64,000 nucleotides of DNA from Pseudomonas baetica (GCF_002813455.1 NZ_PHHE01000001.1:5668501-5732500), one strand, 5' to 3'; shown: positions 38,493 to 47,825, counted from the first letter of the stretch. Program-made: numbers and translations. Notes: a model not told the origin generated them from the letters alone.

Positions 38493-39337
38493 GGCAGTTT
38501 CCTTGAAGAGGTGGCCGGTGCGGCAGTTGGATTCGGGGTGTCGAAATTTTCCAGGGCGCGAGCCAGGCTGGCGTTCGACAACTCGCCCAGGTGACTGGCC
38601 AGCAAGCGACCATCAGGGCTATAGAACAGGGTAGTCGGCAATGCCATGGAACCCACGGCCTGACCCAATCGGCCACTGCGGTCGAACAACACGTTGGTCA
38701 GGCTCAAACCCTGGGTTTCGAGAAAGGTGGCAACGCTTTGCATGCTTTCGGCCTGATTGACGAACAAAAACGTCAGGTCCGGGCGTTGCTGTTGGGCACT
38801 TTCCAGCACCGGCATTTCACGCCGGCACGGCGGACACCAGGTCGCCCACAGGTTGATCACCAGCGGGCCACCCTGATAATCGCTGAGTTTGACGGTTTCT
38901 CCGGCGGCGTTGCGCAAAGAAATCTCCGGCAATCGCGTGCCCTGTTGGTAGATGTTCAACGACAGCGTCGCCATCAACCAGAACAACACACCGCTGGCCA
39001 CGCCAAAGCCCAGAGGCCGGCGCAAACCCGGACGACGCCAGCCGCGATACAGCGTCGCGAGCAGCAGGACGATCACCCCCGGCCAGGCGAGAAAGCCGCC
39101 ATCGCGCAGGTCAACGATCTGCCAGGGATCGTTGCGGTAGTGGCTCCAGTACAGCGCAACAAACGCCACACGCGCCGCGAGCATGCCGAGCAGAAACAGG
39201 CTGAACAATGCCGACTCGGGGTTATCGCCCCCACGCTTGGCCACTCGCCAACCGACGAAGGTCGCCAGCGCCAAGGCACTGATCAGCAGCAGGTGATTAA
39301 GCGCGATGGCAAAGGTGCCGAGGGTGAGCGTCAGCAT
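38468..39337 (-). CDS. Membrane protein with a TlpA/DsbE-like thioredoxin domain
   Basis: A 289-residue protein. The N-terminal half (1-130) has about four hydrophobic helices of the prolipoprotein diacylglyceryl transferase-like kind (ALNHLLLISALALATFVGW, LFLLGMLAARVAFVALYW, GVIVLLLATLY). The C-terminal half is a periplasmic thioredoxin fold with WATWCPPCRREMPVL, and a cis-Pro segment MALPTTLFY. It is the second gene of the dsb operon, overlapping the dsbD stop by one base. It probably passes electrons from DsbD to DsbG or other substrates. Confidence 0.9.
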   Translation of the reverse strand: MLTLTLGTFAIALNHLLLISALALATFVGWRVAKRGGDNPESALFSLFLLGMLAARVAFVALYWSHYRNDPWQIVDLRDGGFLAWPGVIVLLLATLYRGWRRPGLRRPLGFGVASGVLFWLMATLSLNIYQQGTRLPEISLRNAAGETVKLSDYQGGPLVINLWATWCPPCRREMPVLESAQQQRPDLTFLFVNQAESMQSVATFLETQGLSLTNVLFDRSGRLGQAVGSMALPTTLFYSPDGRLLASHLGELSNASLARALENFDTPNPTAAPATSSRKLPCPASATC

Positions 39338-41070
39338 TAATTGGCGTCTCGGGTGGTGGTCCAGCGTTGCAGGAACGTATCGGCATCCACTTCGCCGGTG
39401 ATGCGCTGGCTACGGCGCTCTTCGCCGTCGGCGCCAATCCAGACAAAGCTGGGTGGCCCCGGCACTTTATAGCGACCGAGCAATTCGCGGCTGGCGTTAT
39501 TGTCAGCGGTGACATCCAGTCGCAGCAGGCGTACATCACTCAGCGCCTGCATGACCTTGTCCTTGCCGAACACTTGCTTCTCCATGACTTTGCACGACAC
39601 GCACCAGTCGGCGTAATAGTCGAGCAAGACCCATTGACCCTGGGCCTTGGCCATATCGAGCTCGCGTTGCAGGGCCGCCGGATCCTTGATCGTGGTGAAC
39701 GCGTCATGAGCACTCGGCGCCGCGTTGGCAACGCGCCCGGCGCTGTAGACCTGCAGCGGCTGATACGGATCGTCGCTGCCGCCCGCGGCGCCGATGACCA
39801 GCAAACTGCCCCATAACCCGAGGATCAACGAGGTGGCGCCGAACAACTGCGCAATACGGCCGAAACCTTCGGACTGTTTCCAGGCGCAATAGGCCGCAAT
39901 CAGCAGCAGAGCACCACACAAACCGAGCCACAACGACGCATCCAGAACCGGACGCAGCATCAGCAGTGCGGTGGCGAGGAACAGGAAACCGAACACGCCC
40001 TTGAGCAGATTCATCCAGTCGCCGGGCTTGGGCAGGAAGCGATTACCGACGGTCACCAGCAGCAATAGCGGCACACCGATGCCGATGCCCAGCGAGAACA
40101 GGATCAAACCGCCGTGCAGCGCATTACCGCTCTGTGCGATGTACAACAGCGCACCGGCCAGCGGCGCGGTCATGCACGGACCGACCAGCAGGCCGGACAG
40201 TGCGCCGAGCACACCGGCGCCGATCAGGCTGCCACCGCTGCGGCTGCGTGAAGCGTGTTCGAGGCGGTCACGCAGGGCCACCGGCAACTGCAGTTCAAAG
40301 AAACCGAACATCGGCAGCGCCAGCACCACAAACACTGCTGCGAAAGCGCCGAGCAACCACGGGTTCTGCAACCAGGCCTGCAGGTTCGCCCCGAGCAGCG
40401 CGGCAATCACGCCCATCGCCGCATACACCAGCGCCATGCAGATCACATAACTGCTGGCTAGCGCAAAACCCCGGCGTGGCGTGGCGCCGCTGCCGACGAT
40501 CATTCCGGCCAGAATCGGCAGCATCGGCAATGTGCAAGGGGTGAACGCCAACAGCAGGCCGAGGCCGAAAAACACCAGCAGGCTCCAGCCTAGCGCGCGT
40601 TGTTGCAGGCTGCTGGCCAGCGCCTGGTCAGGCGCTTCTGCGCCTGTGGCCGGGTTCGCCTGGCCACCCAGATCAATCACGCGGGTTTGCGGCGGATAAC
40701 ACAGGCCGGCATCGGCGCAACCCTGATAACTGACTTTGATCTGACCGCTGGCCGAGGCCGGGATTTTCACTTCAAGACCCTGGCGGTAGACCGGTTGTTC
40801 GCCGAAAAACTCGTCGCTGTGGGATTCGCCCTCGGGCAGCAGCGGCTGCTGATCGGCGCTCAGCCCCTCGAACTTCAAACGTTTCTGGTACAGGTAATAG
40901 CCATCGGCGATCTGCCAGAACAGCTGGGTTTCACCGGATTCCAGACGTTCGTTGGTCAGGACAAATGCCTTGTCGACCGGCAAGAATTCCGGTTTCGTCT
41001 CGAATGGATTATTTCCCGCTTGGGCCAAGCCCGAGATCAGCAACGCAAACAATAGAAAAAAATGACGCAT
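39337..41070 (-). CDS. dsbD: Thiol:disulfide interchange protein DsbD
   Basis: Moves reducing power from cytoplasmic thioredoxin to the periplasm. About 577 residues: signal peptide ending at LAQAG; N-terminal periplasmic domain with the Cys pair in CADAGLCYPP; eight hydrophobic helices with the membrane Cys pair in FTPCTLPMLPIL and VGPCMTAPLAG; C-terminal thioredoxin domain with YYADWCVSCKVM. The ATG at 41070 follows AAGG; the frame is open to 41106. First gene of the operon. It is divergent from the DsbRS-like pair and behind the 11-bp direct repeat at 41118. Confidence 0.94.
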   Translation of the reverse strand: MRHFFLLFALLISGLAQAGNNPFETKPEFLPVDKAFVLTNERLESGETQLFWQIADGYYLYQKRLKFEGLSADQQPLLPEGESHSDEFFGEQPVYRQGLEVKIPASASGQIKVSYQGCADAGLCYPPQTRVIDLGGQANPATGAEAPDQALASSLQQRALGWSLLVFFGLGLLLAFTPCTLPMLPILAGMIVGSGATPRRGFALASSYVICMALVYAAMGVIAALLGANLQAWLQNPWLLGAFAAVFVVLALPMFGFFELQLPVALRDRLEHASRSRSGGSLIGAGVLGALSGLLVGPCMTAPLAGALLYIAQSGNALHGGLILFSLGIGIGVPLLLLVTVGNRFLPKPGDWMNLLKGVFGFLFLATALLMLRPVLDASLWLGLCGALLLIAAYCAWKQSEGFGRIAQLFGATSLILGLWGSLLVIGAAGGSDDPYQPLQVYSAGRVANAAPSAHDAFTTIKDPAALQRELDMAKAQGQWVLLDYYADWCVSCKVMEKQVFGKDKVMQALSDVRLLRLDVTADNNASRELLGRYKVPGPPSFVWIGADGEERRSQRITGEVDADTFLQRWTTTRDAN

Positions 41071-41117
41071 GGAGGAGCCTTGTCCCTGTGCAAGTGAGGA
41101 GCACAATGGGCGGTGGC

Positions 41118-41139
41118 GATTAACCGATGATTAACCGTC
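41118..41139. promoter_or_regulatory. Tandem 11-bp repeat, probable DsbR site
   Basis: GATTAACCGAT (41118-41128) is followed directly by GATTAACCGTC (41129-41139): eight bases repeat at an 11-base pitch. Tandem half-sites with this spacing are typical of OmpR/PhoB-type regulators. It lies between divergent dsbD and dsbR. Confidence 0.7.
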
Positions 41140-41224
41140 ACGCCCTTGTCGCAGTGGCGTTGGCGGCCATAATGTCAGCTTAATCGGCCAACGGCCTAAT
41201 CTGCTTTTTTCTACGGGACTCACC

Positions 41225-41905
41225 ATGCACGTATTGGTTTGCGAGGACGATGAGCTGATCGCCAGCGGCATCGTTGCCGGCCTCACGGCTCAAGGGCTGA
41301 CCGTCGAGCACGTCAACACGGCGTCCAAGGCGCGGGCGATGCTCAAAGTCGCCGAATTCGACGTGATGGTGCTTGATCTCGGTCTGCCCGACGAAGATGG
41401 TCTGAAATTGCTGCAGCAACTGCGCCAGCATGGCCTGGAGATTCCGGTGCTGATTCTGACGGCGCGTGATTCGGTCACCGATCGGGTCGACGGCTTGCAG
41501 GCCGGCGCAGACGATTACCTGCTCAAGCCATTCGATCTGCGCGAACTGTTCGCACGCCTGCAAACCTTGTTGCGGCGAGTGGCCGGGCGCAGCGTCAATC
41601 TGATCGAACACGGCGCGCTGACCTATGACCCAAGCAGCCGCGAAACCAGGCTGGCCGGCAAACCGGTGGACTTGTCGCGGCGCGAACAATCGCTGTTGCA
41701 GGCCCTGTTGCATAACCGCGGGCGGGTACTGTCCACCGAGCAGTTGAAGGACAGCGTCTACGGTTTCAACGACGAGTTGGAGAGCAACGCGCTCAACGTG
41801 CATATTCACCACTTGCGCAGCAAACTGGGCAAAGGCATCGTCGAAACCGTGCGCGGTCTGGGCTATCGCCTGGGCCCGGCTGATGGTGGAGATCAGGGCC
41901 AGTGA
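41225..41905 (+). CDS. dsbR: OmpR-family response regulator DsbR
   Basis: Winged-helix response regulator of 226 residues. The receiver domain has the acidic pair in VCEDDELIASG, phospho-acceptor Asp in VMVLDLGLPDEDGL (about residue 51) and Lys in YLLKPFDLREL; the C-terminal winged helix ends with LNVHIHHLRSKLGKGIVETVRGLGYRL. It is divergent from the dsbD operon and overlaps the kinase gene by one base (TGATG). The same arrangement in P. aeruginosa is the copper-responsive DsbRS system that activates dsb genes; I assign the name by synteny. Confidence 0.88.
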   Translation: MHVLVCEDDELIASGIVAGLTAQGLTVEHVNTASKARAMLKVAEFDVMVLDLGLPDEDGLKLLQQLRQHGLEIPVLILTARDSVTDRVDGLQAGADDYLLKPFDLRELFARLQTLLRRVAGRSVNLIEHGALTYDPSSRETRLAGKPVDLSRREQSLLQALLHNRGRVLSTEQLKDSVYGFNDELESNALNVHIHHLRSKLGKGIVETVRGLGYRLGPADGGDQGQ

Positions 41906-43227
41906 TGAGTCTGCGATTGCGTCTGAGCCTGACGCTGGGCGCTGCGTTCGCACTGATCTGGGCACTGGCGGCCGCCTGGATGCTCAGCGATCTGCGCAAT
42001 CAGATGATGTTTTCCCTCGACCAGCGTCTGGTGGCGTCAGCGCGCATGGTCGCCGGGTTGCTGGAGCAGTTGCCGGCGCTGCCGAGCAAGGGCGAGGGCA
42101 CCCATTTCAGTGCTGAACAGCTGAACATTCCCGGTGGCATGGCCTGTCAGGTCAGTTCGTTGCGCGGGGAAATCCTCGCCCGCAGTCACAACCATCCCGA
42201 ACAAGCGCTTGAAGCCGAGAAAATGGGTTTCCGTGACCAGATGATCGACGGCGCGCCGTGGCGCAGTTTCACCCTCGCGCGCGGCGATGTGCGCATTACC
42301 ACAGCGGATCGGCAAATCGAACGCGAAGCGCTGAACATGTCGATCCTGCTGGCCGCTTCGGTGCCGGTCGGCGTCGCGCTGTTGGGGTGCCTGTGCCTGT
42401 TGTGGCTGGGGATCGGCCAGGGACTGGCGCCGCTTAACCGCTTGCGTGAAGCGCTGATGCGGCGTAATGCCGACTCGCTCGAGCCGCTGCAACTGCAGTC
42501 GTTTCCCAGCGAACTGAAGCCGTTGCTCGATACCCAGAATCAATTGTTCCAGCGCATCGGCAAAACCATCGAACGCGAACGTCGACTGACCGGAGACGCC
42601 GCCCACGAACTGCGCAGCCCGTTGACGGCGATCAAGACTCACCTGCAAGTGGCGCGGATGACCGAAGGCAGCGCGCGCGATCTGTCGTTGGCCAAGGCCG
42701 AGGAGGGCGCTGATCGGCTGCATCGCACCCTTGAGCAACTGCTGTTGCTGGCACGGGTCGAGGGCAGCCTGTCGTTCGACGACGGTTCGCAATGCAGCGC
42801 CGAGCAAGTGGCGAGGCTGGCCATTGCCGACGCCACGGGCGGTGAGCGGCTGCGGATCAAATTGCAATTGCCGGCCGATCTTTCGAAAGCGCCGTTGCAA
42901 ATGCCGGCGGTGCTGTCGATTGCTGCGCTGCGCAATCTGCTCGATAACGCCTTGCGCCATACGCCCCAGGAGGGGGCGGTGGAACTGAGCCTGGAAACCA
43001 TTGGCAACCGCGTGCGTTTTGTCGTGCGCGACCATGGCCCGGGGATTGCGCCGGACGATCTGCAGCATTTGACCCAGCGCTTCTGGCGCAACGGGCAGAG
43101 CACCGGTTGTGGCCTCGGTCTGGCGATTGTCCAGGCAATCGTCCAGCGTTGCGACTGCGCCCTGCATTTCGACAGCCGCGCCGATGGCCTGCGCGTCGAG
43201 CTGACCATGCCGTTGCAGCCCGCCTGA
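41905..43227 (+). CDS. dsbS: Sensor histidine kinase DsbS
   Basis: Membrane sensor kinase of 440 residues. Helix 1 is about residues 7-27 (LTLGAAFALIWALAAAWML) and helix 2 about 147-172. The periplasmic loop between them has a single Cys in GGMACQVSS, residue 81 from the ATG or 82 from the overlapping GTG. In P. aeruginosa DsbS one periplasmic Cys binds Cu(I), so this may be the sensor residue. The catalytic part has a HAMP region, phospho-acceptor His in GDAAHELRSPLTAIKTH, and ATP motifs LLDNALRHTP, DHGPGIAP and GCGLGLAIV. Confidence 0.88.
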   Translation: MSLRLRLSLTLGAAFALIWALAAAWMLSDLRNQMMFSLDQRLVASARMVAGLLEQLPALPSKGEGTHFSAEQLNIPGGMACQVSSLRGEILARSHNHPEQALEAEKMGFRDQMIDGAPWRSFTLARGDVRITTADRQIEREALNMSILLAASVPVGVALLGCLCLLWLGIGQGLAPLNRLREALMRRNADSLEPLQLQSFPSELKPLLDTQNQLFQRIGKTIERERRLTGDAAHELRSPLTAIKTHLQVARMTEGSARDLSLAKAEEGADRLHRTLEQLLLLARVEGSLSFDDGSQCSAEQVARLAIADATGGERLRIKLQLPADLSKAPLQMPAVLSIAALRNLLDNALRHTPQEGAVELSLETIGNRVRFVVRDHGPGIAPDDLQHLTQRFWRNGQSTGCGLGLAIVQAIVQRCDCALHFDSRADGLRVELTMPLQPA

Positions 43228-43241
43228 ATTCACCACACTCC

Positions 43242-43358
43242 CTGTAGGAGTTGCCGAAGGCTGCGATCTTGATCGTTGATCGTTCCCACGCTCTGCGTGG
43301 GAATGCAGCCCGGGACGCTCCGCGTCCCAAAGTTCGCAACCTTCGGCAGTTCCTGCAG
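43242..43358. repeat. Composite nested repeat
   Basis: Outer inverted arms: CTGTAGGAGTTGCCGAAGGC at 43242 onward and its imperfect complement at 43333-43358. Inside lies a second repeat kind with two hairpins, GTTCCCACGCTCTGCGTGGGA and GGGACGCTCCGCGTCCC. The pattern suggests one repeat inserted into another. Confidence 0.75.
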
Positions 43359-43467
43359 GGGGATCTGTGTACGGCACATCAAATGTAACTTCTCTCCATT
43401 AGTGATTCGGCGCGGGTGACGTTAAGGTCAGTCAAGCCTTGACTCAATGGATTGAGGGAACAGCGCC

Positions 43468-43953
43468 ATGGAAGCACCCATCTGCATTCGCCCGGCCATT
43501 CTGGCCGATGTCGGCATCATCAGCCGTATCATTGAGCGTTCGATCCGTTTCGGATGTGCGCTCGATCACCGCAACGACCCGCAAATCGTCAGCCTCTGGA
43601 CCCGGCAACAATCGGCCGATTTCCTTGGTAGCCGGCTCGCCGATCCGTACTTCTACTTGAGCATCGCCTTGCTTGCGGACAAACCGGTCGGCGTCGCTAT
43701 GGCTCAGGCCAGTGGAGATATTTCGATTTGCCATGTGCAGCCCGAGTGCTTTCGCCGAGGTGTGGGTCGGGCGCTGATGAGCGACCTTGAAGGGTGGTTG
43801 CGGGTTCGCGGGGTATCGCTGGCCAATCTTGACAGCACGCGTACCGGCGAAGCGTTTTACCGCCGTCTCGGATACCGCGAAGCAGCGTTACCGCTGATAC
43901 ACAACGGCTTGCACATCCTGCCCATGAGCAAGCGATTGCCATTGTCAGGCTGA
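43468..43953 (+). CDS. GNAT-family N-acetyltransferase
   Basis: A 161-residue GNAT enzyme. The acetyl-CoA-binding segment is HVQPECFRRGVGRALMSDLEGWLR (split: FRRGVGRALM), then LDSTRTGEAFYRRLGYREA. Its substrate is unknown. It lies directly upstream of pvdH on the same strand with its own start; the PvdS-type promoter follows its stop, so it is probably not part of the pyoverdine unit. No PvdS element was found before it. Confidence 0.85.
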   Translation: MEAPICIRPAILADVGIISRIIERSIRFGCALDHRNDPQIVSLWTRQQSADFLGSRLADPYFYLSIALLADKPVGVAMAQASGDISICHVQPECFRRGVGRALMSDLEGWLRVRGVSLANLDSTRTGEAFYRRLGYREAALPLIHNGLHILPMSKRLPLSG

Positions 43954-43970
43954 CAAGTCGATCAAGGGGT

Positions 43971-43994
43971 TAAATCCTCGACGCGCTTAAGCGT
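43971..43994 (+). promoter_or_regulatory. PvdS-type promoter of pvdH
   Basis: TAAAT (43971-43975), 16 bases, then CGT (43992-43994): an exact match to the PvdS promoter geometry, 103 bases upstream of the pvdH start. Confidence 0.88.
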
Positions 43995-44096
43995 TTCCAG
44001 AACAGGAAAACCTGCATGTGCGCCCCGCGACCGGAGCGCGCACCTGTCTGGTGTGCTGTTTTGGTCACTATCCATAGCGTATTGAGGGGTCGAGAG

Positions 44097-45509
44097 ATGT
44101 CAGTCGCCACCAGCCTTATCGAACAGTCGTCGGCCCGGATCGCCTCCGCGTCAGCCGAAACGCTGTATCAGTTCAATGAATCGCCCTTGCTGGCCCGTCA
44201 GGCGCAACAGGAGTCCAATGCCCGCAGCTATCCGCGACGCATTCCGCTGGCGCTCAAGCGCGCCAAGGGCCTGTATGTCGAAGACGTCGAGGGGCGCACC
44301 TTCATCGACTGTCTGGCCGGTGCTGGCACGCTGGCCCTGGGGCATAACCACCCGGTGGTGATCGAAGCCATCCAGCGGGTGCTGGCCGATGAGCTGCCGC
44401 TGCACACGCTGGACCTGACCACGCCGGTCAAGGATCAGTTCGTCCAGGACCTGTTCGGTCTGCTGCCGTCTGAACTGGCCGCGCAAGCGAAGATCCAGTT
44501 CTGCGGTCCGACCGGCACTGACGCGGTGGAAGCGGCCTTGAAACTGGTGCGCACCGCCACCGGGCGCAGCACGGTAGTGTCGTTCTGCGGCGGTTATCAC
44601 GGCATGAGCCAGGGGGCATTGAGCCTGATGGGCAGCCTGGGGCCGAAAAAGCCGTTGGGTGCCTTGCTCAGCAACGGCGTGCAGTTCATGCCGTTCCCGT
44701 ATGACTACCGTTGCCCGTTCGGCCTTGGTGGCGCGGCCGGTGTGAAAGCCAACCTGAGTTATCTGGAAAACCTGCTCAATGATCCCGAGGCTGGCGTGCA
44801 ATTGCCGGCCGCAGTGATCGTTGAAGCGGTGCAGGGCGAGGGTGGCGTGATTCCCGCCGATATCGAATGGCTGCGCGGCTTGCGCCGGATCACCGAGAAG
44901 GCTGGCGTGGCGTTGATTGTCGACGAAATCCAGAGTGGTTTCGCCCGCACCGGCAAGATGTTCGCCTTTGAACACGCCGGCATCACCCCGGATGTCGTGG
45001 TGTTGTCCAAAGCCATCGGCGGCAGCCTGCCGTTGGCGGTAGTGGTTTACCGCGACTGGCTCGACACCTGGCAACCGGGCGCCCATGCCGGCACGTTCCG
45101 TGGCAATCAGATGGCGATGGCCGCCGGTTCCGCGGTGATGCGTTATCTGGTCGAGCACAAGGTCTGCGAGCACGCTGCAGCCATGGGCGAGCGCCTGAGC
45201 GAGCACTTGCGGATCTTGCAGCGCGACTTCCCGCAACTGGGTGATATCCGTGGTCGTGGCTTGATGCTTGGCGTTGAACTGGTCGACCCGGCGGGTGCTC
45301 CGGACGCACTCGGCCATCCACCGGCGTTTGCGCGGCTGGCGCCGCTGGTGCAGCGCGAATGCCTCAAGCGCGGTCTGATCCTGGAGTTGGGCGGCCGGCA
45401 TGGCGCCGTGGTGCGGTTCCTGCCGCCGCTGGTGATCACCGCTGCCGAAATCGACCGCGTCGCCGAGATCTTTGGCCGCGCATTGGTTGCCGCCACCGCG
45501 GCTGTGTAA
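44097..45509 (+). CDS. pvdH: Diaminobutyrate-2-oxoglutarate aminotransferase PvdH
   Basis: PLP enzyme of 470 residues that makes L-2,4-diaminobutyrate from aspartate semialdehyde, the amino acid used by the last module of PvdL. Class III aminotransferase features: [45 protein letters not shown] and the PLP Lys in [17 protein letters not shown]. The ATG at 44097 ([10 protein letters not shown]) follows a purine-rich ribosome site; the frame is open to 44016. An exact PvdS-type promoter precedes it, and the MbtH-like gene follows after 83 bases. Confidence 0.95.
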   Translation: MSVATSLIEQSSARIASASAETLYQFNESPLLARQAQQESNARSYPRRIPLALKRAKGLYVEDVEGRTFIDCLAGAGTLALGHNHPVVIEAIQRVLADELPLHTLDLTTPVKDQFVQDLFGLLPSELAAQAKIQFCGPTGTDAVEAALKLVRTATGRSTVVSFCGGYHGMSQGALSLMGSLGPKKPLGALLSNGVQFMPFPYDYRCPFGLGGAAGVKANLSYLENLLNDPEAGVQLPAAVIVEAVQGEGGVIPADIEWLRGLRRITEKAGVALIVDEIQSGFARTGKMFAFEHAGITPDVVVLSKAIGGSLPLAVVVYRDWLDTWQPGAHAGTFRGNQMAMAAGSAVMRYLVEHKVCEHAAAMGERLSEHLRILQRDFPQLGDIRGRGLMLGVELVDPAGAPDALGHPPAFARLAPLVQRECLKRGLILELGGRHGAVVRFLPPLVITAAEIDRVAEIFGRALVAATAAV

Positions 45510-45592
45510 ATTTTTTACCGCGCCGAACGTTCTTTCTACATACCCGGCTGCACCCGTTGTGCAGCCCACCCTTACAACGATGGAGAACCAGC

Positions 45593-45817
45593 ATGACGTC
45601 AGTATTCGACCGCGAGGACATCCTCTTTCAAGTCGTGGTCAATCACGAAGAGCAGTACTCGATCTGGCCGGATTACAAAGCCGTGCCAGAAGGCTGGCGC
45701 ACCGTGGGCAAGAGCGGCCTGAAAAAGGAATGTCTGGCCTACATCGAAGAAGTCTGGACCGACATGCGCCCACTGAGTCTGCGCCAGAAGATGGAAGCAC
45801 AGGCCGCCGCGCAATAA
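45593..45817 (+). CDS. MbtH-like protein
   Basis: A 74-residue chaperone-like partner of adenylation domains. Family motifs: [22 protein letters not shown], with [38 protein letters not shown] with the family WxDMRP. AGAACC-type weak ribosome site precedes the ATG at 45593. It follows pvdH, probably in one transcript; P. aeruginosa has the same order (pvdH, then PA2412). It should support the pyoverdine synthetases including PvdL. Confidence 0.95.
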   Translation: MTSVFDREDILFQVVVNHEEQYSIWPDYKAVPEGWRTVGKSGLKKECLAYIEEVWTDMRPLSLRQKMEAQAAAQ

Positions 45818-45833
45818 ACCGCGGGCCAAAAAC

Positions 45834-45868
45834 AAACCCGCTGACTGGTGACAGTCAGCGGGTTTTTT
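45834..45868 (+). terminator. Intrinsic terminator after mbtH-like gene
   Basis: AACCCGCTGACTG pairs with CAGTCAGCGGGTT around a short loop and runs into TTTTTTC. It ends the pvdH-mbtH transcript. Confidence 0.93.
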
Positions 45869-45901
45869 CATGGCTGGAATGTGTGCAGCCTTTTAGGGCC
45901 C

Positions 45902-45995
45902 CATCGCTGGCAAGCCAGCTCCCACAGTGAACTGCGGTGTGTACACCATTTGTGGAACACACCAAAACCCTGTGAGAGCTGGCTTGCCAGCGATG
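45902..45995. repeat. REPIN, CATCGCTGGCAAGCCAGCTC type
   Basis: Inverted units CATCGCTGGCAAGCCAGCTC... (45902-45926) and its complement (45971-45995), a different REP family from those around pvdL. It separates the convergent mbtH-like and fpvF genes. Confidence 0.93.
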
Positions 45996-46019
45996 AACGA
46001 TCACTTGACACAACTGAAG

Positions 46020-46925
46020 TTACGCGCCGCTCAAGCCCTTGAGCAGAGCATCCACATTCCCCTCAAGCTCAGCCACCGGATCTACGGCATCCGTACTCAA
46101 CACCAACAACCGGCTACCCGATTCAGCAATGGCAGCTTTCACCGCATCCGAGGGCTGCCGATGGTGCAGCACCACGGCCACGTCATTGTTCTTGAGTGTC
46201 GCTGTCAGTTGCTTCAAGTCCTGCGGTGTCCATTCAGCATCAGGACGCGGATCCTGCCCCACCAGCTCCAGGTTCAGACCGCCGATGAGATACTCGAAGT
46301 GATCGCTCAAGCTCATCACACTCAGATTGTCGGCACTGGCCAGACGCGCCTCGCTGTCGGCGCTGAGCTTGAGCAGGCGCTGTTTCAACGCCGCCAGGTT
46401 CGCTTCGATCTTCGCTTTGGCAGCGGGTGCCAGACGCACCAGATCCGCCGCCATCACATCCGCCATGCGTCCCATGTTGTTGCTCGCCAGCCATGGCTGA
46501 CTGTTCAAGCCATCGACCTTCAATCCCGGTTGTACGGCAATGCCGGGCAGGGCGCCGTCGACCGGGCGTGCGGCGTCAACTTCAACGATACGGATGTTGC
46601 TGCGACGGGCGATCGGGTACAGCGGGTCATCGGCCCACAGCGATCGTACACCGATCACCGCATCGGCACCGGTCGCCAGTTTGCTCAGTGCCGGGGCGCC
46701 CCGCCCGGTGAAGTAGGCGGTCTGGCGACTGCCCGGCAAGTTCGCCGGCGCCGCGCGTTCCAGACTGACATCGGTGCCCTTGAGCAGCACCTCGCCAAGG
46801 CCATAGGTGATCGGTAACGAGGCCAGCACACGCAAGGGTTTGGCGCTTTCGGCGGCTATCAAAGGACTGGAAACCACGCCGCACAGGGCCATGGCCAACG
46901 TCAGGTTGCGCAATGAAAAAACCAT
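46020..46925 (-). CDS. fpvF: Periplasmic metal-binding protein FpvF
   Basis: Cluster A-I (ZnuA/TroA-like) binding protein of 301 residues; with FpvC it handles ferripyoverdine and the released iron in the periplasm. Signal peptide LTLAMALCGVVSSPLIAAES. It shows the fold pattern (RVLASLPITYGLGEVLL, ADAVIGVRSLWADDPLYPIARR) but lacks the His-rich loop of zinc binders. Its ATG follows the fpvE TAA directly. Last of eight genes arranged fpvG-H-J-K-C-D-E-F, the order known in P. aeruginosa (PA2403-PA2410). Confidence 0.9.
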   Translation of the reverse strand: MVFSLRNLTLAMALCGVVSSPLIAAESAKPLRVLASLPITYGLGEVLLKGTDVSLERAAPANLPGSRQTAYFTGRGAPALSKLATGADAVIGVRSLWADDPLYPIARRSNIRIVEVDAARPVDGALPGIAVQPGLKVDGLNSQPWLASNNMGRMADVMAADLVRLAPAAKAKIEANLAALKQRLLKLSADSEARLASADNLSVMSLSDHFEYLIGGLNLELVGQDPRPDAEWTPQDLKQLTATLKNNDVAVVLHHRQPSDAVKAAIAESGSRLLVLSTDAVDPVAELEGNVDALLKGLSGA

Positions 46926-47825
46926 TTATCCAAGATTCCCTTTCAGACTCGGGACAACCCCGCGCGCGATGGCGGCGAGGGCGAAGGCAATGCCGGCGAC
47001 CAGAATGATCGCGGCGCCGGACGGGATCGGCAGATCGAACACGATCGGCGCGAGAATCCCGCACAACGTGCTGACGGTGGCAATCAGCACCGAGCACCAG
47101 AAGAAACCCTTGAGCGACTGGCTGAGCAGCCGCGCTGCCGCCGCCGGAATCACCAACAGCGCACCGACCAGAATCGCGCCGATGACTTTCACCGACGCCA
47201 CGGTGATCAGCGTCACCAGTATCACGAACAGATAATCCAGGGTCTTCACCGCCACCCCGCGAACAGCCGCCAGTTGCGGGTTGAAACTGGCGAGCATGAT
47301 GCGGTTGTACAGCGGCAGGGCCAAAGCCATGACCAGCGAGCCGACAATCGCCAGCACCGCCAGGTCATTGCCGTTGACGGTCAGCACCGAACCGAACAGC
47401 ACGTTTTCCAGAATGTGGACGTTGATCTTGCCCGCCAGAATCAGCAGCAGACTCGCCCCCAGCGCCAGCGATACCGAGAGGAACACGCCGATCAAGGTGT
47501 CCGGTGCGAGGTCGGTACGGTTGCGCAGATAGTTGAGCAAAATACCGAACAGCAGGCAGTAGCCGAACAGGCTGCCATAAGGCCCGGTGTACGGTTCGCC
47601 GAGCAGGATGCCGATGGCCACCCCGGTCAGCGCCGCGTGGCCGACCGCTTCGGAGAAAAACGCAAAGCGTTTGACCACCACCAGCGTGCCGAGGCCGCCG
47701 AGCACCGGACCGATCAACAGGCCGGCGAGCAGCGCATTGACCACAAAACCGTAGGCCAGCGCCTCCGGCAGGTAACCGGACGAGGCCCAGCCCTGAACCA
47801 TCAGACGAAAGGCTTCATAACTCAT
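46926..47825 (-). CDS. fpvE: Metal ABC transporter permease FpvE
   Basis: Inner-membrane permease of 299 residues, ABC-3 (ZnuB/TroC) family, with about eight hydrophobic helices, for example FVVNALLAGLLIGPVLGGLG, FLSVSLALGASLLLILAG and VKVIGAILVGALLVIPAAAARLL (read in parts). The EAVGHAALTGVAIG loop is the ABC contact. With FpvD it imports iron released from pyoverdine. It overlaps the fpvD stop by one base (TGATG). Confidence 0.93.
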   Translation of the reverse strand: MSYEAFRLMVQGWASSGYLPEALAYGFVVNALLAGLLIGPVLGGLGTLVVVKRFAFFSEAVGHAALTGVAIGILLGEPYTGPYGSLFGYCLLFGILLNYLRNRTDLAPDTLIGVFLSVSLALGASLLLILAGKINVHILENVLFGSVLTVNGNDLAVLAIVGSLVMALALPLYNRIMLASFNPQLAAVRGVAVKTLDYLFVILVTLITVASVKVIGAILVGALLVIPAAAARLLSQSLKGFFWCSVLIATVSTLCGILAPIVFDLPIPSGAAIILVAGIAFALAAIARGVVPSLKGNLG

